Assembly: GCF_030272615.1 (NCBI RefSeq)
Contig: NC_081415.1
Coordinates: forward strand, 262,744,925-262,808,924
Reading direction: 5' to 3'
Length of the DNA stretch: 64,000 nucleotides
Source of the DNA: Cryptomeria japonica
Taxonomy: Eukaryota; Streptophyta; Pinopsida; Cupressales; Cupressaceae
Made by a program: the position numbers and the translations under genes. The notes under the pieces are model-generated. The model had not been told where the DNA came from. It saw only the letters and a program-made list of their open reading frames with translations, and searched no databases. This document shows, in pieces, positions 25,811 through 37,014 of this stretch (position 1 is the first letter of the stretch; the number at the start of each line of letters is the position of its first letter).

Positions 25811-27159
25811 TGTACCTTATTTGTCTGATGGGAGTGGAGGAGATAGTTGTTGGACCCTAACTTGAACCGCAGTCACACTCATGTGAGTGTTGTCAGTCGG
25901 CATCTTTTCTGTTTGACCGATATGCGAGTCTGAGTGTTTTAGTACTTTCATTTTGTGTGTCATCATTTGATCATTCCTCGTTTTGCGTGGTTCCATTTTT
26001 TTAAATAGTTATTTAATTGAGTGAATTATGCTTTTTTTGTGTTGGCATAATTAGTTGATTATTATGCTCTTGAGTCTATTGATTTAATTAAATAAATGAG
26101 TTGCTAGAATTAAATGGTTAAATTGGCTTATTTTATTGTGTTAAAGTTGTATTATTATATTGGGAAAGGAGGTAAGTAATTGCCTTGCCATTTAAATTTG
26201 GAATGCTTATGTTGAAAGATAGTATTATGAAAATAGAAAATAAATAAATAAAGTTTTTTCCTTTTTACCTTTTTATGAGTTTTAGATTTTGTTTAGTTGA
26301 AAAGAATAGTTTATGAAAAAGGTAAATCTGGTTGCTTTTACTTTTTAAATAGTTTATTCTGATTGGTGGAGAAAATTGTTAACCTAAAAAGTTTAGGTTG
26401 AATTTTTCTTTTTTTCCCATATATTCTTGGAGTTCACGATAAGAGAGGAGGTAGATTTTTTAATGCAAAATTTGCAAAACTGATTTGGAAGAAGGAACTT
26501 GGAGTTGGATTTGGTTGGCAAGATTGGAACTCTTTGACAAATTTGCTTCCTGGATTGCTTTGAAGGTTGGATAATCTTCTTCTTGTTTTGCAATTAAATT
26601 TTGAATGTTTTTAGTTTGCTTTCTGTGTGTTTAAAAAAAAAATTGTAAAATCTCTTTGAAGATTCTTGTTGAATGTTGGATTGAAAGAAAGAGTAGCTGT
26701 CATTGAGTATTTTGTTGAACTCAAATCAAAAGTGTGCATGTTGAAAGGAAATGATTCAATTTTCTATTTGTTGTGTGTTGTATGCTCTTGCAAAATCTAG
26801 TTCTTGGTTTATCTCTTCTATTTGGTATAGAAAAAAATAGATTTAGTTTTCTATGTGATTACTAGTTTCTATATGCCCAAGATTTGGGGTTTATGTTGGC
26901 AAAATTGTTAAAATTTCCTCTTGCATGATGCAAGGATTCTCCCTGTGTAAAAGAAGTGAAGAAATTTATCAAACCCTTCATATCTCTTTTAAATTATTCT
27001 AGTTTTGCCCAAAATCTTTATATAATTGGGGCTCTTCTGTGTTATTAATTTACAATTTTCCTTATTGAAAAATATCCTTTCTTATTTTTGAATTCTGGCA
27101 TTGTATGTGTGCCCCGTGAAAATGTACAGGGAATGACTTAATCTTATATTAAATTGTTC

Positions 27160-27163
<4 letters not shown>

Positions 27164-27213
<50 letters not shown>
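27164..27213. repeat. (AT)n microsatellite in the solo LTR
   Basis: About 50 bp of pure AT dinucleotide, lying directly left of the GC-rich block. Confidence 0.95.
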
Positions 27214-27218
<5 letters not shown>

Positions 27219-27239
27219 ATTAAATAAATTAAACCTAGC

Positions 27240-27470
27240 CCATGAGGCAGGCTAATCCCGCCACATGGGACGATAGTGACTTGCTACCGTGGGTAGCAGC
27301 ACTACTGGATGGTAGTGGCTGCTACCCAAGTAGCAGCACTACCAGCAGTAGTGCTTGCTACCGGTTGGTAGTAGCACTACCGATAGGTAGTGACTACGGC
27401 CTACTGGCAGCAACACTACCCGTGGGTAGGGCTTGCCCACCGCGTTGTTTTATTTCCCCTCTTGTGCAGG
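27240..27470. repeat. GC-rich block of CTACC/GGTAG repeats with many hairpins
   Basis: An island of high G+C in an AT-rich LTR. Units such as GCTACC, GGTAG and AGCACTACC recur about every 15-25 bp in both orientations and form short hairpins (for example CTACCGTGGGTAG and GGTAGTGGCTGCTACC). A 78-codon frame spans it but looks like a product of the repeat. No such block is seen in the part of the related LTR at 62601 that lies in the window. Confidence 0.75.
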
Positions 27471-29280
27471 ATGTGTAAAGTGTGTTCGCTATATTTTGAA
27501 ATGTGAATAAATTTATATGTTAGTTTTTAATGTAGATTTTTATATGTTAGATTAAAATTGTAATTTATTAATGTTAATTGTTAATATTTATATATATTTA
27601 TTTATTTTGAATCAAGGCTTGGTTATATTAATCAAATTGTTAAATTTAGATTTAATCTTGGAAATAGATAATATGTTTAATATAAATCATATTTTTATTA
27701 GGGTAAATAATTAATATGGACTTTATTACTTGTTGGAATATTGAATTGAAAATTACATAGAAATGAATGACATTTTTGAATGATGCATTAAATGTAGGGT
27801 GTTTTTATTTAATTTTCAATCAATGAAATTGCAAGTGGTTATGATGTTGATTTTCTCAAAGATTGTTTGAGTGCAGACTTAGTGAAATTAGCTTTCCTTG
27901 TAAAGAGTATTATTTGTGGTTATTTCTTGTCTTTGATTCAGTCGTCTTGTTGTGGCATATTTGGTAACTTTTGATCAAGCGATGTATGATGACCTCGTTG
28001 TCTTAATCATGTAGTGTTTTTCCTTATGGTTAACCAAGAGTTAGTATGTCTTTGTTTTGGCCACTTATTTTTGGATAGTGGTGTTATGGTTGTCTACTTC
28101 ACCATAGGGTCCTCATAGAGTGACCATGTTTGTTTAGTGTCCTATGAGAGAGTGGCTTTCGAGTGGGGGCCGCACTCGAAGTGGATGGTAGGATAACCCC
28201 TCAAAAGTCAGTTAATAAGTGATAACCTAATAATTGATTAGGGGGTGGGTAGTTTATAACATTATATAAGATATTGTACCCCACACATGGTTGAGTGCTC
28301 ATATAGGCTCAAGATGTAGTGGGAAGGACTGGAATGGAAAACCGACCACCTTGTCTTCACAAAGGGCTGGTAGGGTCTGCATGAGACTTAGATGGAGCCA
28401 GAGGTTCGGGAAAGGTCACCAGGATAATCTAGGATGGGGGCTGGGACCTATGGAGGCCTACCATGGTAACCATCATAAGCTATGCGATGACACTCTCTCT
28501 TTAGGGTCACTAGTGTATTGTGATGTCAAGTCACCTGAGTATTGTGAGGTTGGGTCACCTGGAATATCATGGAGTCATATTGTACTGTCATGGAGTCGTA
28601 TTGTTTTGTTGCCCATGTCTTGTTTATGCTTTCTTGAGGGTCCTCTGTTATCTCCTAGCACAGTGGGGTGATTCCATTTTGGGGATTACATGGTCGGGTG
28701 GTAGTGCCACTTCCCATCAGATATTCTTGTTTGTACCTTCATGCGAGGATTGGCTTCGTAGGTGTTCCTGTGTTTCGTGACTCATGCTCTATCTCATGTT
28801 GGAGATTATTATTCTTTGGAGACCTATGTGGTCAATTGTATCAATGAACTTTGTAACCTTGTATTTGATAAAGATGTAAGCTTTGAATGTATGATTGGAA
28901 GCCATGTATTTATGGTCAATGTAATCCTAAGTTTTGGATGTTATTTATGAGCTTTCTATATGATGGTGTAAATTCTTTATTGAAGATAAATTATATTGTA
29001 TCCTTTCAATCTTTAAATGGAGTAATTTGTTATTGCTTATGGCTTATTATGTCCTTTGAGTTATTGATGGTAAATTGGATTTATTGTAATTGTGGAATTT
29101 AACTTTTAGTTTAATTCTTCGTTGGTAACCCTTTAGGAATTCTGGTGTAAGTAATCAGCTTGTGTTATTATTGTGCTATTGTAGTAATTAATGCACTTAA
29201 TGTGATTTATACTTTTAAAAAAAAAAATATTTCACCCTTAGATGTGGTTTTTCCTTTGGGGTTCCTGGCAGGGCATTACA

Positions 29281-29396
29281 AATCCTGTTAAGGCTATTTC
29301 ATCTCTTGGTTCTTCATATGATGGTGTGAAATGTATTAGATCTTTTAAGGGTGTTTCTCTTCCTCATTGTCCAAAGGATTTATGGTTAGGTTTTTG
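29281..29396 (+). pseudogene. Decayed reading frame, downstream part, after the solo LTR
   Basis: It continues the frame broken at 25353 for about 35 codons and then reaches a TGA. It ends in SLPHCPKDLWL. No domain is recognised. It mainly supports the view that the giant LTR was inserted in an older coding sequence. Confidence 0.35.
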
Positions 29397-31180
29397 AATC
29401 TTCTTGGATAGTCATTCATAGGAGGAAAAATGGTCCTCGTAACTTAGTTTGTCCTTTGAATGCTAACCTTGGATGTGAAGTTTTATAGATCCGTTTCAAA
29501 CTCTAGTTTGGCTTGATGTTATGCTTTGTTTTGTTCTTTTTGTTGTTTCTATTCTATTTTGAACTATTATGTTGTTTCTATACAAGGTTGTGGGCCCTTT
29601 CAAAACCACGCTTACCTTAATTCAAATTAGCTTTTAGTAGCCCTAATAACCTAATATTTTCATATCCACTTTTTGTATAAAATATATAGCTTGAAGTAGC
29701 AACTATAGGAAGATTGGTTTTGGGTTGTCTTATTTTAAAAAAAAAAATTGTTATTATTTCAAAAAAAAATTACAAACTCTTCCCTTTTTTTCATTAGCAA
29801 TATTAACACCATTTGTTCACAACATGAAGATAAATCACTTGCATTGATTTTAATTTATTTTATTTAAAAAAAATTATACACAACAATATCATTTGTTGTA
29901 ATTTTTTATTAAAATTTTAAATTATTTTTTTGTTATAATAAATGAAGACATAGGCTCTCTATAAATTTATGAGGAAAACAACTTTTTGATAGCTTTCCAA
30001 TATATTAAAAAAAAAACTTTTTGATAGCTGAAACATTCCTTACCCTATGCCAGAAAACAAACTATAACTCAATGAATATTTTCATTTAAAATGAGCTACC
30101 AAAATCTTGTCTAGAGATATGAAACGAGTAGCGCCAAAGTCTTGATATTTTCAAATTCTAAATTAGTGCACGCACAAAACTTGGGTGCATCGACATGTAT
30201 CACTCTTCGCTTCATTTGTCATTGAGAAGTCACAAACCTTCATTTTGAAACCACTAGAATTTTGGTGCAGGTAAATATTCACAAGATGCTTTAGTTTTCC
30301 ATTGTTTCAATTGTAGATAACATTTTTTAAGGGTCTTTTAGGGTTTGAACTTATATGGTTTGAATTGTCAATTTTTTAGGGCTTGAAGTTTTAGGGTTGT
30401 AAATTGAACCTTTAAAATCTTATGGTATAAAAATTAATTATTTGAAATTTCATGATTTTTAATTTTTTTTATTCTGATTATAAGGTTCAAATTTTTTGAA
30501 ATTTTTCTTTGTGTAAATTTTCTTTTTAATTTTTTTTTATGTGATGGAAAATGAAATCTATAAGTCTAAAAAGAGAAATCTATAGTGCTAGGGCTATTAC
30601 TCTTTTGTTAGTGGGCTTAGAAGAATTAGGACAATGGCTTTTTGTATGGCCATATTAGCTGAATTTGTTGCAACATTGTTATTTTTGTTGCCTCTATGAT
30701 AGGGCATGTCCGTAATTAGAGCCCCTCTGGAGGAGTGGGTGTAATGGGAATTGCATGGTGATTTTTTTGCTTGTGTATTTTATTTTAGGAATTTTAGGCA
30801 ATATTTCAAATGTGAACTCCAAACTTTTCTAGATTGAAAATGATTGTTTTTCACTATTTTGATCACAATTTCGTCACTTAGATGTTAGATAAAACATTTC
30901 GATTATTGGCGCATTGGATTATCTAAAATGACTTTCTAAATTTTTCTTAGCAATGTGTAGATTTCTCTCAATCATTTTAAACTATTTCAATGGTGATGAT
31001 GAGCTATCCCATATTTTAAGGTAAAAATATGTACATGTGGCCACATAAACCCCACTTTTATATTTGATTTGTTGCTAGGAAAATGTCATGAAAAATAGCA
31101 ATAATATACATGGTATCATAGTTTTTGGGTAAAAATTTTCAAAAGAAAAAATAAAGCTTTAAAAAGCCATTGCACTGTAA
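29397..31180. other. AT-rich stretch with no recognised gene
   Basis: T/A-rich with A-runs of 7-10 bases and no reading frame with family features. Nothing further is seen. Confidence 0.5.
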
Positions 31181-31189
31181 TGTAACATC

Positions 31190-31256
31190 ATCTTGTTGAA
31201 TCCCATTAAATCAATAAAGTTTTTTCATTCTTCACTTTCATATGATATCAGAGCCC
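31190..31256 (+). promoter_or_regulatory. Possible LTR end followed by an iMet-type primer site
   Basis: The phrase TTCACTTTCA followed by TATGATATCAGAGCCCC resembles an LTR end in CA and a slightly mutated TGGTATCAGAGC primer site. An AATAAA signal lies about 40 bp upstream. The LTR's left end was not found, so this is a remnant at best. Confidence 0.35.
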
Positions 31257-31392
31257 CTAATCGTGTTTGGGTTGTACAAGTGACTCCTCTGTTTTTTCAA
31301 ATTGAGTCTCATTTACTGCAGAGTGAAAAGTACAATAAATATGTTGCATCGTATTCTTTTTGGTTTTCGTGTCAAATAAAAATTTCTTTACA

Positions 31393-31530
31393 GGGTAAAC
31401 CAAATAGGTAGCAATTTAAAAATATCTTAACATTAAAAATTTGGTTTACCCTTCAAAATTTTGCTTTTAAAATTTTTATTGTGACACTTCTTAATGAAGG
31501 GTAAACCAAATAGGTAGCAATTTAAAAAGT
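31393..31530. repeat. Small foldback: AGGGTAAACCAAAT direct and inverted copies
   Basis: AGGGTAAACCAAATAGGTAG occurs at 31393 and again at about 31498. Between them at about 31438-31452 lies the inverted form ATTTGGTTTACCCT. The first pair forms a 60-bp foldback with 14-bp arms, MITE-like in form. Confidence 0.6.
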
Positions 31531-31972
31531 ATGCTCATGTCATGTCATGTCGACATCTTATATACAGCTTGCAAACCTTGGGCAGTCTGTGAAAGTCTTT
31601 CCCTCTCCACATAAATTTTATAAAATATATTAAAATATTATATTTTGTTGTTATATTATTTTTTAATATTATATATATATATTTAAAATTATATTAATTA
31701 TTTATATTATCTTTTAAAAATTAAAACTTATAATCTATTATTAAAAAATGCTTAATGAACATAGCTTTTTTTGGTAAACCAATGATCTGTATATAGTGTT
31801 TAAATAATTAATTATGTATAATTAGCTATAATTTAAATGATAGAAAATTAATTTAAATAATTAATTATTTTTCATAATAAGTTTAATTTTTTTAAATTAA
31901 ACATATAATTTATTAATAAGTATTTAAAAAATATAATAATATTCACACATGTGAATCGTGTTAGGGATTAAA
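31517..31972 (+). repeat. Left arm of the long inverted repeat
   Basis: 456 bp, partner of 44699-45292. Its outer limit is set where matching to the right arm fades beyond CAATTTAAAAAG. Confidence 0.75.
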
Positions 31973-32059
31973 AATATAATAATAAAAGATACAGGTATAG
32001 GAAGTTATATATAGAGAAGGGATAGAGATTTGGATATACATACATACATACATACATAC

Positions 32060-32848
32060 TGTATATGGTGAAAATGGATAAATAACAATAATGAAAGACT
32101 AAATGAATTCAACCACAAAACCCTAGCCTAACAACAACAAAGATCCACCATAACATATGAAGATTACCTAAGACAATGCAAATCAAATGAAATCACAAAG
32201 ATTATACCATCACATGTCCAATAGGGTTTGGATCTTCATTCTTCCTATCTCCATTGATCTTGCTTGATATATTTTCTCTCAGATTTTATATGTGCACAAG
32301 AGCTCAACAAAGAACGGAAATGTGGTTGCAAGTAGGATCGCATATGAAAGTGCAAAAGCATAGTGTAGTCGAGTCGTAAGCGGAGCTGAATGCATAGTGA
32401 GGGTTTGATAATGAAGGAAGAATCTCCTTATATAGAAGACACTATAAGAAATGGAGGGATAAGATTGAGAGGTGTAAAAGAGGTCGGCTATGATTAAAGG
32501 GTAGGTAGAAAAAATAATAAAATAATGAGAGGGTAGGTAGTGTAGGAATTAAGAGATGAATGGCATGTGTCATGGGTAGAAAAGGTTAATGAATTAATTA
32601 AATAAATAAAGATTTATTTAATTAATAGAAGAAGTGGGATTAATTAAATAAATAAATATTTATTTAATTTAGGGAAAGGATAATTTAAATAAATAAAGGT
32701 ATTTATTTAAATGAGAAATAAGGCTAGAAGAGGATAAATGAATTAATTAATTAATTAAGGATTTATTTAATTAATAAAAGAATTAGGTTAAAATAATTAA
32801 ATAAATAAAGTATTTATTTAATTAGACTGACAATTTTAGGTGTCTACA
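32060..32848 (-). repeat. 3' LTR of element D
   Basis: 789 bp, starting TGTATATGGTG and ending GGTGTCTACA on the plus strand. It includes several ATTTATTTAATTAA-type palindromic AT blocks near 32580-32830. A TATA box lies on the minus strand in CTTCTATATAAGGAG at about 32424-32438. Confidence 0.95.
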
Positions 32849-33370
32849 TTTTGCCCCTCTTTGAGACAATGCAGCTTGTTGCGTTGTTTCAAAGAAGATA
32901 ATATGAACTAATACAAAGTTGCCCCAAGATGGGAATGATATGCCCCCTCGAGAGATTGGATGAAAATGTCTGGAAAGATTGCAGACAATCTCTCGATATA
33001 GAGAGAAAAGCTAGAATGGACTGACAAGCTAGACTGACAGGGTCACGAGATAAAGAAGATTGACTCGGGAGACGAGGGCTAGGGCTAGGGCAATCTATAA
33101 GATAGACCGCGAGGGGAAAGCATCCTCATTATCATCCACACATCCAAGAGATCAGAGTGCAGAGAAAGAATAGAGCAGCAGTAGTCAACAGCGATGGCAT
33201 TGATGCATAGATTCAATCACATTCGCCGATTTTAGAGGCCAGCAGATGCAGGAGAGCCGATAAGTACTGCTAAACCTCCTTGTACTTTGTCGCAATAAAT
33301 GTTGTCATTAATGCATGCTAGGTAGTGCAATAAATGTGCTTTAGGATAATGTCAAAAAATGTCAAAAATG
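32849..33370 (-). other. Polypurine tract and 3' untranslated region of element D
   Basis: The minus strand reads AAAGAGGGGCAAAA directly before the 3' LTR, the expected plus-strand primer. The rest is non-coding. The phrase ATGCCCCCTCGAGAG at 32941 is shared with the unclassified block at 50396. Confidence 0.8.
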
Positions 33371-33650
33371 TGTAGGCGCATCTGCGTTGGTGCCAGGCAC
33401 GTCTAGATTGGCTAGGCGCGTCTGCATTGGTGCCAGACGTGTCTATGCTGGGAAAAGCCTCTGTGCCAGATGCGAGCATGTTTGCATTGTGCAGGCGCGT
33501 TTGTGAAATGTGGGCATGTCTGTGCAGGACGGGCACGTCTGTGCAGAACAAAGGCACGTCTGTGTATTTCCGGCGCGTCTGTGCAGAGCAGGCACATTTA
33601 TGCAATATGTAAGCGCGTTTATGTTATGAAGGCACGTTTACGTCTTCAAG
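33371..33650. repeat. Minisatellite of about 20 bp (GGCGCGTCTGTGCAG type)
   Basis: About 13 degenerate units whose core is GGCRCGTYTGTGCAG, CpG-rich against an AT-rich background. Many units differ only by C-to-T or G-to-A changes. Several overlapping frames on both strands are open only because of the repeat. Confidence 0.85.
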
Positions 33651-33854
33651 GTCGAATCGGCAGTTTTGTGATGAACATATGTTGTCAATTGGATAAGCTG
33701 CTAAGAGGATACACTCAAGCAGGTCCTCTAGGGAAGACTAGAATAACAAATAGGGCTAGGATTGACAATTTTGTGATAGAACATACATTGCCAACTAGGA
33801 AACTACTCAAGAGGATACACTCAAGCAGAGGCCCTAGGATAAGATAGATCGAGG

Positions 33855-34065
33855 CACTTTGTGATGAACAATGAGTACCAAGACATAGTACTTTGTGATG
33901 AACAGGGAGTACCAAAAAGAGCAGCACTTTGTGATGAACAGTGAGTGCAAATATGACCAGCACTTTGTGATGAACAGGGAGTGCAAAAACACGTAGTACT
34001 TTGTGATGAACAGTGAGTACCACTAGGATAAAAAGCAACATTTTGTGATGAACAGGGAACACCAC
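33855..34065. repeat. Minisatellite of about 36 bp, six copies
   Basis: The unit core ACTTTGTGATGAACAGGGAG starts near 33856, 33890, 33926, 33962, 33998 and 34038. Spacers alternate between CACTTTG and TACTTTG types. Copies are well conserved. Confidence 0.9.
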
Positions 34066-34098
34066 TATGATTGACACAGTTGATTTTCTTGACTACAG

Positions 34099-34562
34099 GA
34101 GGACCTACTGATGCTAGAGTCACGAGAGAGATTCTCGTCGACTCAGAGTTTGCAAGTAGAGCTTATAGTCGAGGAGAGAGTAGTAGTTCAGGCTATGGGC
34201 CTGCAACATATTCTATATGTGCCTGAGTTTCGAGTGAACATGGGATTACTGACTGCACTGGCTGAGAGATGGCACTCAGAGACTTGTAGTTTCCATTTGC
34301 CAATGGGTGAGATGAGAGTCACCTTAGAGGATGTTTACAAGATTCTGAGGATACCGATCAATGGGGAGTTAGTTCCTTACGATCGAGATAGAGACAGGAT
34401 GCACTGAGACTAGTGGTCCAAGATCTGGGATTGGAGATGAGGGCTAGACATGTGGCATGGGACACGATGACATGGACTGGATTAGCATTACCAACAGTAC
34501 TGGCAGGAGTGATTAGTTAGTTCCTATGTCCAGATAGGGCGACACGAGGGTTGACTGTGTAG
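34099..34562 (+). pseudogene. Plant mobile domain (PMD) fragment, antisense within element D
   Basis: The frame from ATG at 34111 gives 98 residues that include ALAERWHSETCSFHLPMGEM followed by VTLEDVYKILRIPINGELV. This is the conserved core of the plant mobile domain (PF10536 family, shared by MAIN-type nuclear proteins and by many transposons). After a frame change near 34395 the match continues with LVVQDLGLEMRARHVAWDTM and TGLALPTVLAGVIS to stops near 34517 and 34560. The fragment covers the N-terminal third to half of a usual domain. It lies between the integrase tail and the 3' LTR, opposite to the element's own genes, where Tat-type elements often carry extra antisense ORFs. It is not intact, and its original role is unknown. 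Confidence 0.8.
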
Positions 34563-34607
34563 CCATATGTATTTTGACATCATTGTATCATGACACTTGT
34601 GATTTTA

Positions 34608-34610
<3 letters not shown>

Positions 34611-34650
<40 letters not shown>
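34611..34650. repeat. (AT)n microsatellite
   Basis: About 40 bp of AT dinucleotide just after the PMD fragment. Confidence 0.95.
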
Positions 34651-34655
<5 letters not shown>

Positions 34656-36240
34656 TGATTCATCCTTGCGGAAACTATATGCATGTGTACCATGTGATGT
34701 TCCTTCTATGTGTTTTATGTTATGTGATGCTTATGATATGGATGCAAATATGTATATGATGAAATGCAATATTTTTGTTCTTTTATGTTTTTATATGTTA
34801 TGCCAATGCAAATGTGAATGTATGAAATGCAAATGAATATGATAATGCAAATATAAAATGTGCTAATATGTGTTGTGTGCAGAATGTGATGCAATTGTAA
34901 TTGTGATATCTATATGTATGGAGATGATGAGATATGCTAACCTATGATGATGCAGGTGCAACTACATGAAATGTAGATATTTTTGGTGTGTCATTGTACT
35001 CAATCATGTGATAGCGGGCTACACGGACTCATGAAGGACAATGGAAGTCAATCAAGAAAGGGGGATGGAAGATAGAAGATATGAAAGTGAAAGAGCTTCT
35101 TGTGCATTGTCATCATTGAGCTTTATTATGGCAAAGTAGGTTATGACAATCGAGGCATATGTTCGACCCAGAAAGTCATTGTACCCATTTGCATGGAGAT
35201 AAGACAGTCTCAAACAAGGAATGCCCTAGTTCACACTAGACTCATAGCATCCTCATATCCTTGGACAAGTCATAACATTACTAAGAGACAATCCACAGAC
35301 AACAAAGAAAAATAGGTGAAGATACCCCATCCTCGCCTTTCTAGTCAAAGACATCCTGGAGATAAAATCTCTAGTCAAAGACATCTTGGAAAAGCTAAAA
35401 GACATGTCACTAGAAAGATAAAATCAAAAGAAAACCAAGACTCGACACCAACATCCACTGTAGTCCTCAAGTTTAGTGTCTCTTGTCACTTGTATAAGTC
35501 TATTTGATTGTGGTCACAATGTTTACTTTCACAAAAAGGATAGATAGCACTGAACCATATGTTCTTTGAGTCTGTTGAAAGATTTAATTTGTTGAAGCCC
35601 ATTGTTGTTGTTGTGTCTCATCTGAAACTGACCGAATCCATGAAACTGATACTTTATTGCGGAGAAGACAAAACTTTATTGCAGATTTGCAATGCAAATG
35701 TTGCTTTATTGCAGATTGTGCGCGAATAGACTAAAGAAAACTGGAAGAAACTGTACTCCTCAAAACATGTGATGTTCTTAGTTCCACACCCATCACAAGA
35801 CATCGGATTTGCCTTAGCCACAAATAGGAGATGATTTATTATGGATGAAAAGGGGTGAAAAGGAATGTTTATTATGAATGGCTAACCAATCTTGGGTAGA
35901 TCAATAACAAGCCATGATGGGAATGGATAAGTTTATTATGCATGGATAGGTTATGAGTGTGTGCAAAGTGAAGGATGAAATGGAATCCTGAAGGAGGGAG
36001 GAGCAATGTCTCTACACATGGCGCCAGTGACCCGGTTTTCACCATGGTACTTGCCCAAGGCACCACCAAAGTAGTTTTCACCGTTGGACAAAAATGTTTT
36101 TCTTTACTTTTTTCAATTTTTCAATTTTTTTGTTGTGTCACAAGGCGCCCGTTTGCCAGGTTTTCACCAAGTAACGATTTTTTTATGTTTTATGATTTTT
36201 TTGTATTTTTGATATTTTTTTTTATTTTTTTGTATTTTTG
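34651..36240 (-). other. 3' region of element D, non-coding
   Basis: ATG/TATG-rich up to 35000, then mixed sequence. A short doublet of TCTAGTCAAAGACATC occurs near 35340 and 35371. Two related boxes with GGTTTTCACCA lie near 36034 and 36159. No gene was recognised. Confidence 0.55.
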
Positions 36241-36246
36241 AATTAG

Positions 36247-36480
36247 GATACTCGGAAGAGCTATGTGTAAAACCTGCAAAGGTGCATGTTGTTGATAGGA
36301 TCCTCCAAAGGTTCACCCTCTATGGTTGAGAGTTGATATGCACCAGATCCATAGGCTACTGTAATGATGTAAGGACCAAGCCGTTCAGTTCGAACTTGTC
36401 CTTCTTCTGTTTGTCTTGTTGTTTTTTGGGGTTTTCTCTAAGAACTAAGTCACCCACCTCAAATGTGTAGGATTTATCTT
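36247..36480 (-). pseudogene. Integrase C-terminal remnant of element D
   Basis: The minus strand reads TFEVGDLVLRENPKKQQDKQ, then after one frame change GPYIITVAYGSGAYQLSTIE, then EPLEDPINNMHLCRFYT and a stop. This is the typical end of a Ty3/gypsy integrase: the GDLVL strand, the GPY-type module and the final (N)xxHLxxFY motif. The zinc-binding HHCC domain and the DDE core that should precede it are absent. The natural stop and the order toward the 3' LTR show that the end of pol is kept while its middle is gone. Confidence 0.8.
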
Positions 36481-37014
36481 ATGATTGTAGTTGCATTGTT
36501 CCTTGACTGAATGATGTGTAGGTTGAGTGACTGTATTTCTCGATAAAGGACCTGAGATAGAATTACTAGTGTGTGAACTATGTAGGCCCATATGCATGTC
36601 ACCCAAAGAAGTTTGGGCATCCCTGATAACAAAGTCCTTCGAGGAAGCTCCATTAAAGGTCCATGATGTATTGCCAGAAGGGAATGGATGTGCAGAACAA
36701 GTGGATGAGTGATGAAGGCTTATGATTGTGAAAAGAAGTGAAAGTATCATGACATGATGGAGACTTAGAATCAACAAGTATGCTTTTTCACTTAAAATTT
36801 TAGAGCTTTTGCCCCTAGTTATTTTGATATTAGGGGAGATCAACTCTTGCTCTTTTTCTTTCATAGGATTTTTATCCTTGACCTTGATTTTTGCAGAGTC
36901 CAATAGCTTTTGATTTTGGTTTGGGCTAAAAGACTTTTCTATATTTTCAACTTTTAGATTTTTCTTTTCAAAGCTTGATTTTTGATCCCCACTGAGTAAG
37001 GGATTTTGTAATTC
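36481..37014 (-). pseudogene. Unassigned segment between protease and integrase tail of element D
   Basis: A frame of about 150 codons (36445-36903) follows the protease frame. It is Lys/Glu-rich at first, later Ser/His-rich, and no motif of reverse transcriptase (such as YxDD), RNase H or integrase core is visible. It may be junction sequence left by the loss of pol, or element-specific filler. Confidence 0.5.

Larger units (their letters stand above)
25354..29280 (+). mobile_element. Solo giant LTR (3.9 kb), related to the LTRs at 62601 and of the LARD
   Basis: It starts TGTAGTACCCCTCC and ends GGCAGGGCATTACA, matching the terminal motifs of the LARD LTR. It has no primer site or polypurine tract beside it, so it is read as a solo LTR left by recombination. 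Flanking 5-mers GATCT and AATCC each differ by one transition from GATCC, so a decayed target duplication is likely. The first 650 bp align with 62601-63260. It contains an (AT)n tract and a GC-rich block near 27164-27470. Confidence 0.8.

Noticed and set aside
33080-33105. GAGGGCTAGGGCTAGGGC, telomere-like
   Set aside because: Two units only and the sequence is GGGCTA, not the plant TTTAGGG repeat.
33318-34123. Several overlapping 60-125 codon frames on both strands
   Set aside because: They arise from the 20-bp and 36-bp minisatellites, and none has a domain signature.
36015-36170. Pair of GGTTTTCACC boxes as a possible regulatory site
   Set aside because: Two copies in T-rich filler with no promoter context; too weak to call.
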